Assembly: GCA_030052745.1 (NCBI GenBank)
Contig: JANBVO010000044.1
Location: 228,029 to 292,028 of the forward strand
Direction: 5' to 3'
Length of the DNA: 64,000 nucleotides
Source: Pleurostoma richardsiae
Lineage: Eukaryota > Ascomycota > Sordariomycetes > Calosphaeriales > Pleurostomataceae
The notes beneath the pieces were generated by a model. That model had not been told where the DNA came from. It was given only the letters and a program-made list of their open reading frames with translations, and made no database searches. A program made the translations under genes and the position numbers. This document shows positions 10,504 to 24,567 of this stretch, piece after piece; the stretch's first letter is position 1; every line of letters starts with the position of its first letter.

Positions 10504-13046
10504 CTATCTTTTCCGCATCATACAACTCAGGATAACCTTGTCTATATCCTCGCCCACTGCATTTGAATCGGCATTTCCTTGCAGATCCTCCAAGCACGAG
10601 GCGAGCTTTTCCCCTGTTCCGGCAGTGGTATCGTCACCCATACCATCTAGTTGTCCAGAGTCCGCCAACACAGTCAGCCTTCTCAAAAGACGAGGTATCC
10701 TCAGTGTCCACTTCCCATCCACGGAGACACAAGGGGCTTCGATACCAGCAAGGCTGCCATGAGAATTCATGACATTCCCTAGGAACCAGTACACCAGCGC
10801 CCTGTCCCGGTAGAGACCTTCAGAGTCCGTGAAAGCAGGTCTCGACACGGTCCTGTCCCAGTGAGTCCGCCACAGCTGCAGGGCATTGTCGGCTACTTGC
10901 GACTGGACTCTCGCCAAATGATCACGGACATTCTGCTCAGGCACATCCGGCACATAAAGTAGGTGCCTTCGCACGTGGATTGTTGTCTGCTCCCATATGT
11001 GGAGAAGTATGCCTAACTTACATGTGAGTATGGCTTGCGGGGGGACACAGGACAGAGCTGCCAGAAACTTACCGTGCAGAATGACGAAGGCGCCCATGAC
11101 GCTGAAGTACAGCGGTATTTCAACAGGGCGATGGCATAAAAACAAGGATAACACAACAGGATATTCCAATCTGGTTAATTCTTGGGCATTCTGGCAGAGT
11201 TCTCTCCACTCTCCTTCGGAACCTGCAGCAAAGATGTTCTCGTCGCAAGGTAGAGGGAGGTGAAGCTCATGCAAGTGAAGCTGCGGACGCCGGTCGAAAA
11301 ATATCGCCTGAATTGCATCGAACAGGTACAAGATGAAGGCGGTCCTGGGCCGAAGGTCAGCAAAGATGCAATGCTGGTAGACAGGAACAATGAGGGCAAG
11401 CGGAAGGAGCAACGGACCTTGTGCGACATTCTTGGATGGACCATTCGTCCCATTTCATTTTCCAGGACCCGCCATGAATCGGTTTGAACACGCCCGCATT
11501 CCTGGCCTCATTTACAAGTCTCGTCGTGTCGACAGGTGGACGGTGGCGCTTTGCGGGAAAGTAAAATGCTTCTAACAGTGTAGCGATATACGCTGCTTGA
11601 ACAGTGTCTAGCTGCGCAGAGCCGTTGGCCTGCAGGCCAGGGTCGGTGGTCCAAGCGAAGGTCTGTGCCAACTGACAGAGCTGTCGGTCCGTGGAGCTCT
11701 TGGAATCCAGGTCACCAGAATACATGGCGCCCATTAGGACGACCGAAAAGATGAGCCTCGTGCTCGTGGTCGAGATGTTCCAAAAGGGTAGATGCAGAAG
11801 TGGCGTGTGCCGGTGGAAGAAGCTGAAATACGAGCGGAGGAATCGCGACATGTTGTCCAAGCTTAACCAGCGGTCCCAGCGTCGCGCAGAAATCGTCGAA
11901 TTCTGTAAAAATTCGAGGATCCGTGTGCGATGGGCTTCCAGGGGCGATATCTGCATCAGGCTGAGCCCCCGAGGCAGAGGAAATGGTACCTCCGCGCGGC
12001 GATCATCTTGCCCAGTCGGTGTGCTCCCAGGTGATTCAGATGGCTGCGCAGGTGAAACCGAAGTCGCCGAACCTGCTTGGCCATTATCCTGCCGCGCCAT
12101 CAATGAATTATCAAGGATTTCGCAATCAAGCAGATCCAGATCAAAGAACATATCGGGACCAAGACCAAGATCGGAGAAGTCGATGACGTCGCTTGTAGCA
12201 TTGGCGACTGAAGCCCCCGTTACTGAGTTCATGGATATAGAACCCAAACTGGCCTGCCCTGAGATCAATTCGACGCCTGAATCATAGGGTTCGTTCATCC
12301 AGTCGCCGGCCGGATTTGCGGGAGGCGGCCGGTTAGGATGAGGGCCTTGCCCGTAGTGCTCCACGACCTCCGCGCCCATTCCAGAGCCAAGGATGAGAAT
12401 GTCGCTGCCCGGATTGTCTTGTCGGCTAAGAGGACCTTCAGGCAGAGACGGTTGCACTGTCGAGGGTAGATCGTCTGTGCTCTGTGATTGATTGTCTAGA
12501 GCACCGTCCGCCTGTCTAGGCTTACGCAAAGTGAAACGGCACAGATGTGCCTGTCCTATACTGCAACACCTCTCACAGGGCTGGTTGCCGGAACATTTGA
12601 CCTTGGAGTGTCTGCATGAGCTGCAAGCACGGTTGATACGCCGAGATATCGTGACCGGAGCATTGTCTGTCTGCCGCGCTAGTTTGCAGCTCTGACAGTG
12701 CCGACGGAGGACATCACTGCAGTACCATTATCAGAAGGCTTGAGCGTTGGCATGCCAATCTTCACAATTCCACACACGGGTTCTTCCTTCGCTGCTGGTT
12801 GTGGTCGTGGTCTAGATATGGAAGGGAACACCGGCTTAGGTGGACTTGCTCTGCCAGGACTCACCTCCGTGCGAAGTCTTTGCGACAAAAGGGACAAGTA
12901 TACGGTTTCAACTTGCTATGCATCATCTGGTGGCGCTTCAGGTGCTCCGATCGAGTGAACGATACATCACAGTGACTGCACCAGTGCTGCGGCGCGCCAT
13001 TTCGAGGACGCCTCGTATGCTCCTCGCTCTGCTGCTGTAGATCCAT
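10504..13046 (-). CDS. Transcription factor with C2H2 and Zn2Cys6 fingers
   Basis: A 753-aa nuclear DNA-binding protein. Introns: 12717-12864 (148 bp), 11345-11417 (73 bp), 11013-11072 (60 bp, in frame, but GTAAGT/TTAG and family fit argue for removal, giving FVILHGILLHIWE). First finger C23-C26-H39-H43; second finger C51-C54-H67-C71, completed by the first splice (FARSDVLRRHC). A Zn2Cys6 cluster starts at C92 (ACSSCRHSKVKC). Then comes a polar linker, followed by a fungal factor domain from about residue 400 with EWSIQECRTRTAFILYLFD. Such double-finger factors are known in ascomycetes. It lies between the MFS gene and the divergent oxidase gene, so it is the likely regulator of this block. 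Confidence 0.92.
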
Positions 13047-13854
13047 CGGCTGAACTCAAGACTCGTGGATACGTGTAAACGGAGAAGAAAGCTTCCAGCA
13101 CTGGCTTGACTGGATAGCGAGTTTCAATGCGCAGTCTTGGTTTCTCATAAACAGGATGTCATTCGGGAGAGACGAGGTGGTGCGAGTGCTCGACGACCCT
13201 GAAGAGCCCATGCATGTCAAAACGCACCTTTGGCGGGTTTCGGAAGGGCGGGGAAGAGGTAGTTCCGTGGGCCCGTGACAAATGCACGCCTAACGACAGG
13301 CCTCACACGCCCAGATAAGCCTGATACACCATTCTACACGTACCGGAGACATGGAGAGCCATTCATTGCGAGTCTGCATGTGGCAAATCTTGGTCACGAG
13401 CGAAGTGCTAAGTCACGCAACAAGGAGGAGCAGGAGGCATTTGCTTCTGCTTCGACTCCACTTGAGTCCAAGTCACTCCACGGATGCTTCCTAACCTGGG
13501 CCAAAGAGGGGGGGCTTGGTATCTCTACGCCGTATTAGAGTGTTCGCTATTCAGGGGTGGGACGGGCATCTGGGGTCCCCATGGGGGGATGATGCCTTGG
13601 CCAAGATAGCGTTCAGGCTGCGGGGTAAGTAGCTCGCTCGGTGTTAGCCCACATATCGCCGCCCATGGGCAGGATGCCGGCGAACACGGCTTTACCCCAC
13701 GTCCCTGGGGGTGCCGGCGCGGATGGTCTGCCATCTCCCCTGAGTACATGTGCTTCTTTAAAGAAGAGCGCGGTCATGGCTAAGCATCAGCCTCGCCCTG
13801 CTCGTCCTCTTTGTTGGCAGTGTCAGCGAGCCATTCACCAGGGATATTTCCAGC
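13047..13854. promoter_or_regulatory. Divergent promoter, factor and oxidase
   Basis: 808 bp between the regulator (minus) and the flavo-oxidase (plus). It contains two palindromes around CCATGG: CCCCATGGGG at 13578-13587 and GCCCATGGGC at 13661-13670. These could be sites for a dimeric regulator but are short and may be chance. No gene seen. Confidence 0.5.
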
Positions 13855-16043
<2,189 letters not shown>

Positions 16044-16327
16044 ACCCATAGATCGATATGAGGATAGAAGAGTTGACCTTTTCGTGTACGGCTATCGCGG
16101 GCTCCAGTGTCAACTCGGACTGTCGTATAGTGATGCCGTAGAGTGGGGGATGGGCTTGATGGCCCGATCCGACAAAGACCCCAGAATGATCACTCAAGAC
16201 AGGAACGTTACCCCACACGGAAGTCCCAGTAGACCGATCCGGCCATGCTGAAGACTATTAAGCAGTGCGACACGCTACAATGCCTCAGTCCTATCCGTAG
16301 CGTGATCACGCCCGTCGACTTGCAACC

Positions 16328-18153
16328 ATGACTGCACCAGTAATCACCTCGGAAAGCACGGCTTCGACCATCACAGGTGTTGTGGACCGCCGCTTTGGTC
16401 AGGTAGTTTGGCACTTTCGGGGCATCACTTACGGACATATTCCCAAGCGATTCGCTAGCCCCGAGTACGTCGCACTGAGAGAAGGAGAAGTCGACGCGAC
16501 TAGATTTGGGTGAGTTCACATGAAGCAACTACTAGCAGCCCCTGAATATATACAGATAGCCCCTGACTGTCCATTCTGTTGGGTCTCAAGTCCCCAGTGT
16601 CCACAACCTCGTGTGGACGTTGGCCACCTCTTGCGCATTCCTCCTGACGTCCCCATCTCTCCCCATATCGCAGAGGACGAGTTCGGGTGCCTCAACCTGA
16701 ACATAACATGTCCTCCCCGGACTAATTCCAGTGATGTCACTTTGTTGCCCGTACTTGTCTGGGTACATGGTACGTCAAACCGGGCGGCATGCTTGTGACA
16801 CGCCAGAGGATTCTAATGAGACTCTAGGCGGCTCTCAGTGTGTTACGTTCGCATCTGCTGCGTCACCGGTCTGTGGTAAGAGTCCGCAGGCACTATAATT
16901 AGCACAAAGTAGTTGAACCTGACGACGGCGGTGGCAGACCCGACGCACCTGGTAGCGCACGCAGCAGGTATCAACAAGCCACTGATCGTCGTTACGTTTA
17001 ACTACCGTCTCAACATCTTTGCCTTTGGGGACGGGACAGGTCAGTGCAATCTAGCACTGCGCGACCAGAGGGTCGCTCTGGAGTGGGTGTCCAAGAACAT
17101 TGCCAGCTTCGGTGGCGATGCGGTAAGCATTCATTACCATCCCCGAGGATTTTCCAGTTGTTGATTGTACGTCTAGAACCGTATCACACTGGCAGGTGAG
17201 AGCGCCGGAGCTGTGTACGTGCACGCGCACCTCTTGAATAAGAATCGCGTCCCCGTACAAAGAGCCATTTTGTCATCTGGTTCACTGCACCTGTCGCCTC
17301 CGCAGCCTCATGGGGTCGGTGAGAGGCTCATCAGCCGTCTGGTTGATGAATTAGCTTCGAGGGGAGACACGCTGCAGAATGCCACGGCCGAGTCACTAGT
17401 TCAGGCTCTGGTTAACTGTGGTATTGTCTCTATGTGGCTCCAGCAGGAACCCGGCCTGGACGAATGGGATATCCGAACGGAGCGGGTTGATGCTCTTATG
17501 GTTTCGGATGTGGAATATGAGGTCCGTCTTATCGATTCATTTTGAGGTTTAGAGACTAAACTCTTTACCAGTCCATTATCTGGCGCAATGGGGTCGAGGG
17601 CATGGCCACCGAGCAGATCATATCAACTATACGAAACGGCAAGGACGAACCCACCGAGATCGAGAAGCTCTACCACATCTACCCGGGCCGTCCCACATCT
17701 TCCAGGAACGGTGTGCTCGACTTCATGAACGACACAAGATTCGCTCTTCCTGCACTTGAGATTTGCGAAAGATGGCGCCAGGCAGGCCGCCAGGACATCT
17801 TCCAGTACATCGTCGACGAACCCAATCCGTGGCAGGTGTCCAGCCGGGCACACCATGCTGTCGACCTCATCCTCCTGTTTGGGGGCATAGATCTCTCTTT
17901 CAACCCAGGAGCTGCGAAGGTGGGATCCAAGATGCGGGAGACCTGGGCTGAATTTGTCCGAGGTGGAAGGCCCTGGGAGAGTTCAATGGTCCAAGCATTC
18001 GGTCCGCATGGGCGCTGTGAAGAGCTTACTCTGCAGGAGTATGCTGGTAGACGCAGGGCGGGACACTTTGAACATTTAAAGGAGCTTGGAGCTTCGCAAT
18101 GTCGAGCGTTAAGCGGGAGCCTAGGTATGGGACGGTTGAGCCTGCTAAACTAG
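16328..18153 (+). CDS. Type B carboxylesterase
   Basis: A 506-aa esterase of the carboxylesterase/lipase family. Introns: 16510-16590 (AAG acceptor), 16770-16827, 16876-16937, 17123-17176 and 17522-17571. The first join gives RFGPQCPQP, the family N-terminal motif. Oxyanion segment: VWVHGGS. Nucleophile Ser about 207 in LAGESAGA; His about 408 in SSRAHHAVDLILLFGG; the acidic residue is expected near position 310. No signal peptide, so probably intracellular. It starts 284 bp after the oxidase on the same strand, suggesting co-regulation. Cleaving an aryl or alkyl ester to feed the oxidase is an attractive inference. Confidence 0.9.
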
Positions 18154-18523
18154 AAAGTCTATGACAAGACCGCCCCAAGGGACAGCTCTAGCTTGACTTC
18201 TACCTCATGTGCGAAGCTCATTGACAGTAGGCACAAACAGTGCAGACATGAGAACTGGATGACCGAGTCGGCAACGTATATATCCTACTAAGACAGAGGT
18301 GAGTGTCTGTGGTAGCGGGTGCCGAACACACTTCAGGTCAAACCCGGACACGTGGAGGAGCTGGTATGGTTGTGAACGTGGCCGATCGGAGGAAACCAAC
18401 ATCGACAAGACGCGAGTTCAACTCCCGCAGCGGAGAAAAACTACCTGACGCAGGCAAGTTTTTCGGCGCCGACCTCCCCTCCGATAGGTGAGGCGTGCGA
18501 CCTTTTTGCCTCATGCCCTGCTG
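18154..18523. other. Convergent 3' region
   Basis: 370 bp between the ends of the carboxylesterase (plus) and the MDR oxidoreductase (minus). No gene, RNA or repeat seen. Confidence 0.5.
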
Positions 18524-19628
18524 TCATGTCTCATCCATTGTAATCTGGCAGACAATCTTGCCCTTGATACTACCAGTCTCCATCAGATTATGCGCCTCGC
18601 CGACCTCCCTCCAGTCGAACACCCTCTCAACAGGCACCCTGAAGGACCCGTCCGTCAGCCTCGGCAGCGCCTCACGCAGCACGACGTTCCACAACATCTC
18701 AAGAGCCTCCATGGTGTCTAGGTTGCCAAGCGGCAGCGGTGGCATCCCGCTCCCCTCAACCCTCACCCGCTTTTGAACCAACTGGCCCAGGTCCAGCTCG
18801 CCCTCGACCTCTCCCCCGGACAGCATACCCGCAAGGACCAGCCGTCCCCCGACGGCAACACTGTTGAGGTTCTTCTGAAAGTGCTCCTGTCCCGTGAAGT
18901 CAACAATAATATCTACTCCCTTACCCGCCGTTGCCTCCTTTAGCTCCTCCACCCAGTTATCCCTCTCATCCCACGCTTCCCTCGCCCCTAGCACCCTACA
19001 CGTCCCGACTTCCTCAGCTGACCCTGCAGTCGCGTAAACGGGCGACGCACCACCCACTGCGCTCATCTGGATCCCCGCCGCAGCCACCGCCGGCGACGCA
19101 CCCGCATGCCAGAGCACCGACACCCCGCGCTCGAATCCCCCCGTCTCGAACAGCGCCTGCGCGGTGGCCATCCACGCCTCCGGGACGCCGGCTGCGTCCT
19201 CCCAGGAGAGCGAGGGCGGCTTCCGCGCCAGGAGGCGGGTTGGAACAGCGACATACTCGGCGTAGGCGCCGCCGCAGGGCGCGAGGCCGAAGACTTCGTC
19301 GCCGGGCTGGAAGCCGTGGCGACCATCCACGCCCGAGCCTTGCGGGAGGCCCTCGACGGTCCCAGAGAACTCGACGCCCGGTATCGAGCCGGCGCGGTGT
19401 GCCCTGCTCCGCTGTGTCAGGTCCGTGCGGGTGACGCCGAAACATCGGACCTTGACTAAGACTTCTCCGCGGCCGGGCGCGGGCTTGTCGATGGTGTCGG
19501 AGAGGATCAGTGCTGAAGCGAGCGTGCCGCTGTCTTTGATGCCTGCGGCCACTGGCTGGCATATTAGCGGAGAGGACTCGGAGGGGTCTCGGTCGAAAGT
19601 ACTTACCGATAGCTCTCATCTTCGACAT
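18524..19628 (-). CDS. MDR-family oxidoreductase (quinone-reductase-like)
   Basis: A 346-aa medium-chain dehydrogenase/reductase of the NADPH:quinone oxidoreductase type. ATG at 19628; one intron at 19543-19606 (64 bp) joins MRAI to GIKDSGTLASALIL. The GroES-like domain carries GVEFSGTVEG and QPGDEVFGLAPCGGAYAEY. The Rossmann part has VLWHAGASPAVAAAGIQ and DIIVDFTGQEHF. The C-terminus is IKGKIVCQI. No zinc-ligand Cys cluster, so probably zinc-free. The Ala-rich nucleotide loop differs from the usual GASGGVG. Expected to reduce an enone or quinone with NADPH. Closes the left metabolic block. Confidence 0.9.
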
Positions 19629-20170
19629 TATCAGGGCTGCATCTATGCCATGGGGATGCTTGCCCGGCCGGTGGTTGGGTTTTATTATAATAGCCTGTCG
19701 GGTACACGTAGGCTTATGCTAGGAAGCTGACACGGAGGTCGGCGGTTGAGGCAGTGAGGCGACACCTCCAACTCCGGCATGATGCCTTTAGGTGCTGACA
19801 TTTGCCGGCTTGGGGCATTCCCCAGCATGGTAAGAGAGACGTTGCTAGCAACAGAATGCATGGATGTCTTCAAAAACTCTGTCCCCGATGTGGTCAATCC
19901 ATAATCCGAGCAAAGCATGCGAACGCCATTGAAAGAGCTGGTGATATTGAGCCTTTAATCTTCTTTTTAGCTATTCCAGCTAAGGCGAATCCCACCATCC
20001 CGCTATCCGCCAGATATACAGGATGCCACGGCACCGCTCGTGCCCAAATTTATATAATATTTTAGGCCACGCTCTGCCATTTTTAGCAAGACACTGGCCT
20101 CCCAAAACTCCGACCGAGAATAAACTCCATCGCTCACTAATAAACATGCTCACACACGAACCCTCCCATC
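19629..20170. other. Intergenic, MDR promoter
   Basis: 542 bp between two minus-strand genes. An AT-rich TATTATAA-like stretch at 19682-19692 lies about 55-65 bp upstream of the MDR start and may be its TATA element. No gene seen. Confidence 0.45.
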
Positions 20171-22156
20171 TCAGGAGGAGCTCGCCCTCAGCCTCCACGC
20201 CTTGTTGACCCGCTCCGCGACCTGGTCCAGCGTGTTGCGCACCTGGATCTTGGTGCACTTGGGCAGCTTGCTGCTCAGCATCTCGACGAGGCCGACCTTG
20301 CTGAGCGTCGGGAACTCCAGGACCACCGCCCTGAATTCGTCGAGCATGTCCCCCGGGACGACCGCCTTCTTGGGGTCCGCTTTCGATGTCGAGGTGATGG
20401 CCGCGAACGCATCTGCCGGAGCGGCAAGTGGCGCCATGCCGTTGGAGTTCGTGGTCGTTGGCTTCGCCTTGAGACCGGGCACTGCAAGAGTTGCGGTGGT
20501 GGGTTCCGGTTCCCAGTATGTGCTGGAGAAGGGATCGATCTGAGAATGGTGGTCTAGTGTGTCTGGGAGGGCATTAGCAAGTGACGCAAAGAACTGTTGA
20601 ATGGAACCAACTCACCAAGAATGAACTCCATCCGATACTTGTACATATGTGGCAGAGGACCTAGCCGTTGCCGGTTCTCCCAGGCAAGACCAGTGCTCTC
20701 GGGCTCCATACCAGCGCTGAACAAGGCTCTAGCCGGCCCGGAATCCTCAGAGTCGTCAAGAAAGTCTCCCATCTCCTCATCGTCATCAACGTCTTCTTCA
20801 TCATCGTCGAGGATGTCGACATCCTCACCATCTCCGTCATCCTGCCACTCCGCCTCCGAGTCATAGTCGTAGTTGAGCGGCAGAACATCCCTTGCTATGG
20901 GCCTCCTTGCCAGTTTCCGCAAGCTGCCGGAATGAGGAGATGAAGTTACGGTGCCAAAGTATGGTGGCCGTACATCCTCTCTGAAGCCCAGAAACTTCAT
21001 CGGTATGTGCCTCAGCAGCTCGCGAGTGTGCTTGATCTGTGCATTCTGCGACTCTGTCGTGAGGTCGATGGGCTTTGATGATAGTGTACCGTCTAACTCG
21101 GACATGATCTTTCTTACGTCGGGGTAAGTTCGACCACGTATCGGAGCAACTGGCGGAAGGTTGAGGGCGTCGTAAGGATTGAACGGTTTCGGGTCAAGAG
21201 GCCCCCTAGCACCCCGCACATATTCGTCGAGGATGCCAGCCTTGACCTCCTGGGTCTCGTCATCCATCGCGAAGGGGTTGCTGGCCAGCGTGACCTGCTC
21301 CTTGACGAAAAAGGGCTTGAACATCTTCTCATACTCCGAAACGTCCTCACTTGCCCGCTTCGCAGGCGATGGACTGCCGTCTCGAGGTGTCTTTTCGCGC
21401 GCCGCGTCCGTATCCTTCTTGGGAGTAGACGGTCCGATCCTGAAGAAATTCCCAATCTTCATCTGGCTCCGGGCCTTCTTATCCTTCTCCTCTTGCACCC
21501 GCCGCTCCTCTTCTTCCTTCTCGCGCTTCTTTTTCTCCCGCTCCTCCTGGCGGGCCTTCTTCTCGGCCTCATGCTTCGCCCTCTCGGCCGCCTTAGCAGC
21601 TCTAGCCTCCTCCTTCTCCTTCTTCTTCGCGGCCTCTTCTTGGGCCTTCTTCTCCTTCTCCTCGGAGGTCAACTTCTTCCTCTTCGCTGGGGGCTGCGGG
21701 GCGAGCGTGGGCTGTTTGACTGCCGTGTCTGCTTGTGAATTTGTCTGGGACACACCCGAGGGTGGAGCTGAGGAGGCCAAAGGGACTGTGGGTGGCCGAG
21801 TTGGAGTGTTGGGGGAAAGGGAGTTTCTGGCGGGAGTGCTACTGCTGGCGTCGGTCAGAGCTGCAGGGCTGCTCTGTGCTGGGGGGGATTGGGCGGGCAT
21901 CATCGGGACCGGGGAGAGTAATGGACCGTCTGTATACCGTCTGTCAGCAGCGATTTAAACAAGCCGTATCTCTGTGTTCTTGCAACTTACGAGTGATGGT
22001 ATTCTGGGCCAACTCGTGAAGGTCCTTCTTCGTGTCGACGGGGTTGAAGCCTGGCTGCCCGTCGAGATCGTTCTCGGAGAACTCCTCGTGGCTCCTCTTC
22101 CGCGAGGCCGCCGATTCCAGCTCCTGTATGTTCGCGGACATGTTGAGGAGAGGCAT
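20171..22156 (-). CDS. RLF2: Chromatin assembly factor 1, large subunit
   Basis: A 623-aa CAF-1 p150/Cac1 homolog, which deposits H3-H4 on newly replicated DNA in the nucleus. The frame extends further upstream without an ATG; ATG 22156 is used. Introns: 21930-21990 (61 bp; a nearer acceptor would cause a stop) and 20563-20615 (53 bp). Order: Pro/Ser-rich N-terminus; Lys/Glu/Arg-rich KER coiled coil at about 135-210; an exact PCNA-binding PIP box QMKIGNFF at about 211-218; a conserved middle region with IPMKFLGFREDVRPPY; an acidic ED region at about 410-455; and a C-terminal winged-helix-like part ending near QVAERVNKAWRL. This domain order is diagnostic. Confidence 0.95.
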
Positions 22157-23478
22157 TGGGTTCAGCAGAAGCCCGGGAGCTCCTACGGTAGCCACGGTAG
22201 AAGCTTAGGAACCGCTGTCGGAGCGGTACGAGATTCCGTACACGGGGAACCAGAGACGTCAATGGGGGATCTCGTGAATAGAAACTTCATCGATCAAGAC
22301 AGGAAGAAGTGGTCGTATATATCTTGGACATTCCCTTGAAAAGAGCGGTATGGTGGGAACGAGTTGCGGCTGTAATCCGTATCAAACGTACAAATCTGAA
22401 GAGTCCAGGTGTGAAGTCGGTGTACCTGCGATGTAGCGCTTGGTCCCAAATGGGGTATTCGAGCTCTCCGAAGAGACGCGACGAGGCGCGTAAATTTGGC
22501 GTCTCCCATCTTTCCCGGCAAGCAAAGGTGGCGGGTCGCGTTGTGGCTTGCCCGATTGTGGCTCGTTAACTTAACTAGATCCCTTGCGTGAAATGTGGCT
22601 GAGCCCCATTTCCTCATTTAACCGCCCCCGTCCCAATCCGGTAAGCACCCTGCAGGGTTCCAGGGTCGCACTTTCTTCTTTGGAAAACTCGGGTAGTGAT
22701 ATGATGTCAGCCTTCTTTCGGCCCTCGTTGAACCCGAATAGCCCCGTCCCTCGTCATGAAATCCTGGGCAGATTGGTATGGAGCCACTCTCAGGGTCACC
22801 GGAAAAGCCCAGAATCATTCGAACAGGCGATCGAAGCATAATCATCGGCCTCCGTTATTGGAACGCAGGCATTCCGTGTATATTATCAGATTTGTAGCAG
22901 TAGCTCAACTACTCTTCCCCCCGTCTAGCCCGCACCTCAAGACAAAGCAAAGACATCGTGCCAACGCTTTTCGTCTTCCGAGCCAGATCATATTAAGCCT
23001 CCTCCTCCATATCCTTTCCTCTCTCGATAGAGTGTGTGGTTTGGACCAGTAGACAAGTAAATCCCCACCGATCTTCAATCGACAAGCGAGAGACGGTGTT
23101 CAAGACCACAGAGATGCGCTCGTATATTTCAAGGAAAGCAAGACAGAGACACCCGAGCCACACCGGAACGACCGTGATTAGTAGGGGTATGTGAACAGAA
23201 GGTATGCAGTAGAAAATACCCATTGCTCTCCCTGTTGTCGCCGTCTGCATATCGACGGGAGCCCTGGTAACGCCGACCCAATGCATAAACTGCGAAGCAG
23301 CAACGAAAGCTAGCAAAACAAGCCTGAGCGAATGTCGTGGGTATCCATCCCCGAGGATCCGAAATCCCTGATTTCCCCTTCCCTTCCCTTTCCTCGCCTT
23401 GACCGCGTGGGTATAGCTGTTAAAAGAAATCAAGACCTAGCTAGTGTCCCTCCCCTAATTGTACAAGAGCCAGCCCTG
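22157..23478. other. Intergenic, CAF-1 promoter and 3' flank
   Basis: 1.3 kb between two minus-strand genes. Frames here have no motif. Part of it is probably the long 3' UTR of the Ser-rich gene. Nothing recognised. Confidence 0.5.
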
Positions 23479-24567
23479 TTAGTCGGGGTTGGCAATGTAA
23501 AGCCGTCCCGCCGTGAGCGTCATGGTCCTCTCGTCGACGCTCCCCCTCCTACGGAGGTCGTCCGCGCTCTTGACGCTCTTCTCCCGCGTGATGGTCGAGT
23601 GCGCGAGGCTGTTAGCCGCCAGCCGCGGGGCGTTGCCCAGGTCCGGCACGTTGTCGGCGCGCTCAGCGCTGCTGCTGCCGCTCGCTGTGCTCTGGGCCCT
23701 GCCACTGGCTGCGTCGCTCTGCAGTCCTGTCCCTGACCTCTGCTGCTCTCCTTCGACTAGGCTGCCCGCCCGCTCCGGTGTGTCACCAGGGCTCCACCGG
23801 CGGGACTGCGTACCTCCCGAGGACCGGTATCCCAGGCCCCGCTGCCGGCCGATGCTGCCGGCAGTGCTGCTGCGCCCGCTGCTGCCCGTCCTACGGTGAT
23901 GCAGGCGCTGGGCTGCCAGATCGTCCTCTTCGCTGTCCTCTCCCTCAACCTCCGTGGCGCTCAACCGCAAGGGCACGCCGCCAACGCCCACATAGTTATC
24001 TCCAGGCGCGTAGCCCACGACTGCAGGCTTGCCGTGGTGCCGAATCTTGGCGGCCACCTTGCCGCCCGCGCTGCTAAGGCCAGTTGACGTCCGAACGCCG
24101 CCGCCGCCTCCTGATCCATATGAAGCCGCTCCGGAGCCGACTACTTCGAGGTTGGCGCGCATCTTGGCGGCTCGCTGCTGAGCGAGTAATCTCGGGTCTT
24201 CGTATTGGGCTCTGTCGCACCATACCGTTGCCTTCTGTTTCCGCAGGAGAGCAACATAGCTCGACGCTTGCTGAGAGGAGTTGGATCGTGAGGAGGTGGA
24301 GCGGCGGAGATCGTTCGTGGGCGATGTCCGGTAGGCGGCGGGCGGGGCCATGCCACCGCTGGAGACGGTGCTGAATGTGTTCACGGAGGGGGAGCGGCGA
24401 GAATGTGATACTGATGGTTGAGGCTGCATGAGATGCGTCGGTATCGGCGACTGAATCTGCGTGGGGAATGTGTTGGATGATCCTGTTCGGGACCGGGAAT
24501 GTGTGTAGACGACGCCTTGCAGCGAAGGGTCTATAGGTTGCCTCCGCGGCGCCTGCGTGTTGAGCAT
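23479..24567 (-). CDS. Conserved fungal Ser/Gly-rich protein, unknown function
   Basis: A 362-aa intronless protein that I do not assign to a named family. ATG at 24567. Most of it is disordered: Ser/Thr/Pro-rich N-terminus, Gly runs near residues 155-165, Arg/Ser-rich C-terminal half. A short ordered core, SSYVALLRKQKATVWCDRAQ followed by EDPRLLAQQRAAKMRANLE, looks conserved and may be the functional motif. Many RRxS-type sites suggest phosphorylation. No membrane segment or signal peptide. It has a long upstream region of over 5 kb. Confidence 0.8.
   Translation of the reverse strand: MLNTQAPRRQPIDPSLQGVVYTHSRSRTGSSNTFPTQIQSPIPTHLMQPQPSVSHSRRSPSVNTFSTVSSGGMAPPAAYRTSPTNDLRRSTSSRSNSSQQASSYVALLRKQKATVWCDRAQYEDPRLLAQQRAAKMRANLEVVGSGAASYGSGGGGGVRTSTGLSSAGGKVAAKIRHHGKPAVVGYAPGDNYVGVGGVPLRLSATEVEGEDSEEDDLAAQRLHHRRTGSSGRSSTAGSIGRQRGLGYRSSGGTQSRRWSPGDTPERAGSLVEGEQQRSGTGLQSDAASGRAQSTASGSSSAERADNVPDLGNAPRLAANSLAHSTITREKSVKSADDLRRRGSVDERTMTLTAGRLYIANPD

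Noticed and set aside
16510-16600. Apparent frameshift in a CCCC run at 16560-16563 in the carboxylesterase
   Set aside because: Splicing to the AAG acceptor at 16590 gives RFGPQCPQP in frame with all later exons, so no lesion is needed.
22157-22195. Longer N-terminus for the CAF-1 subunit and similar upstream extensions of the hydrolase, LaeA-like and acetylhydrolase frames
   Set aside because: These extensions begin at non-ATG codons; the first ATG in frame was used instead.
22993-23433. 146-codon minus-strand frame downstream of the Ser-rich gene
   Set aside because: No motif and placed where a 3' UTR is expected; considered chance.
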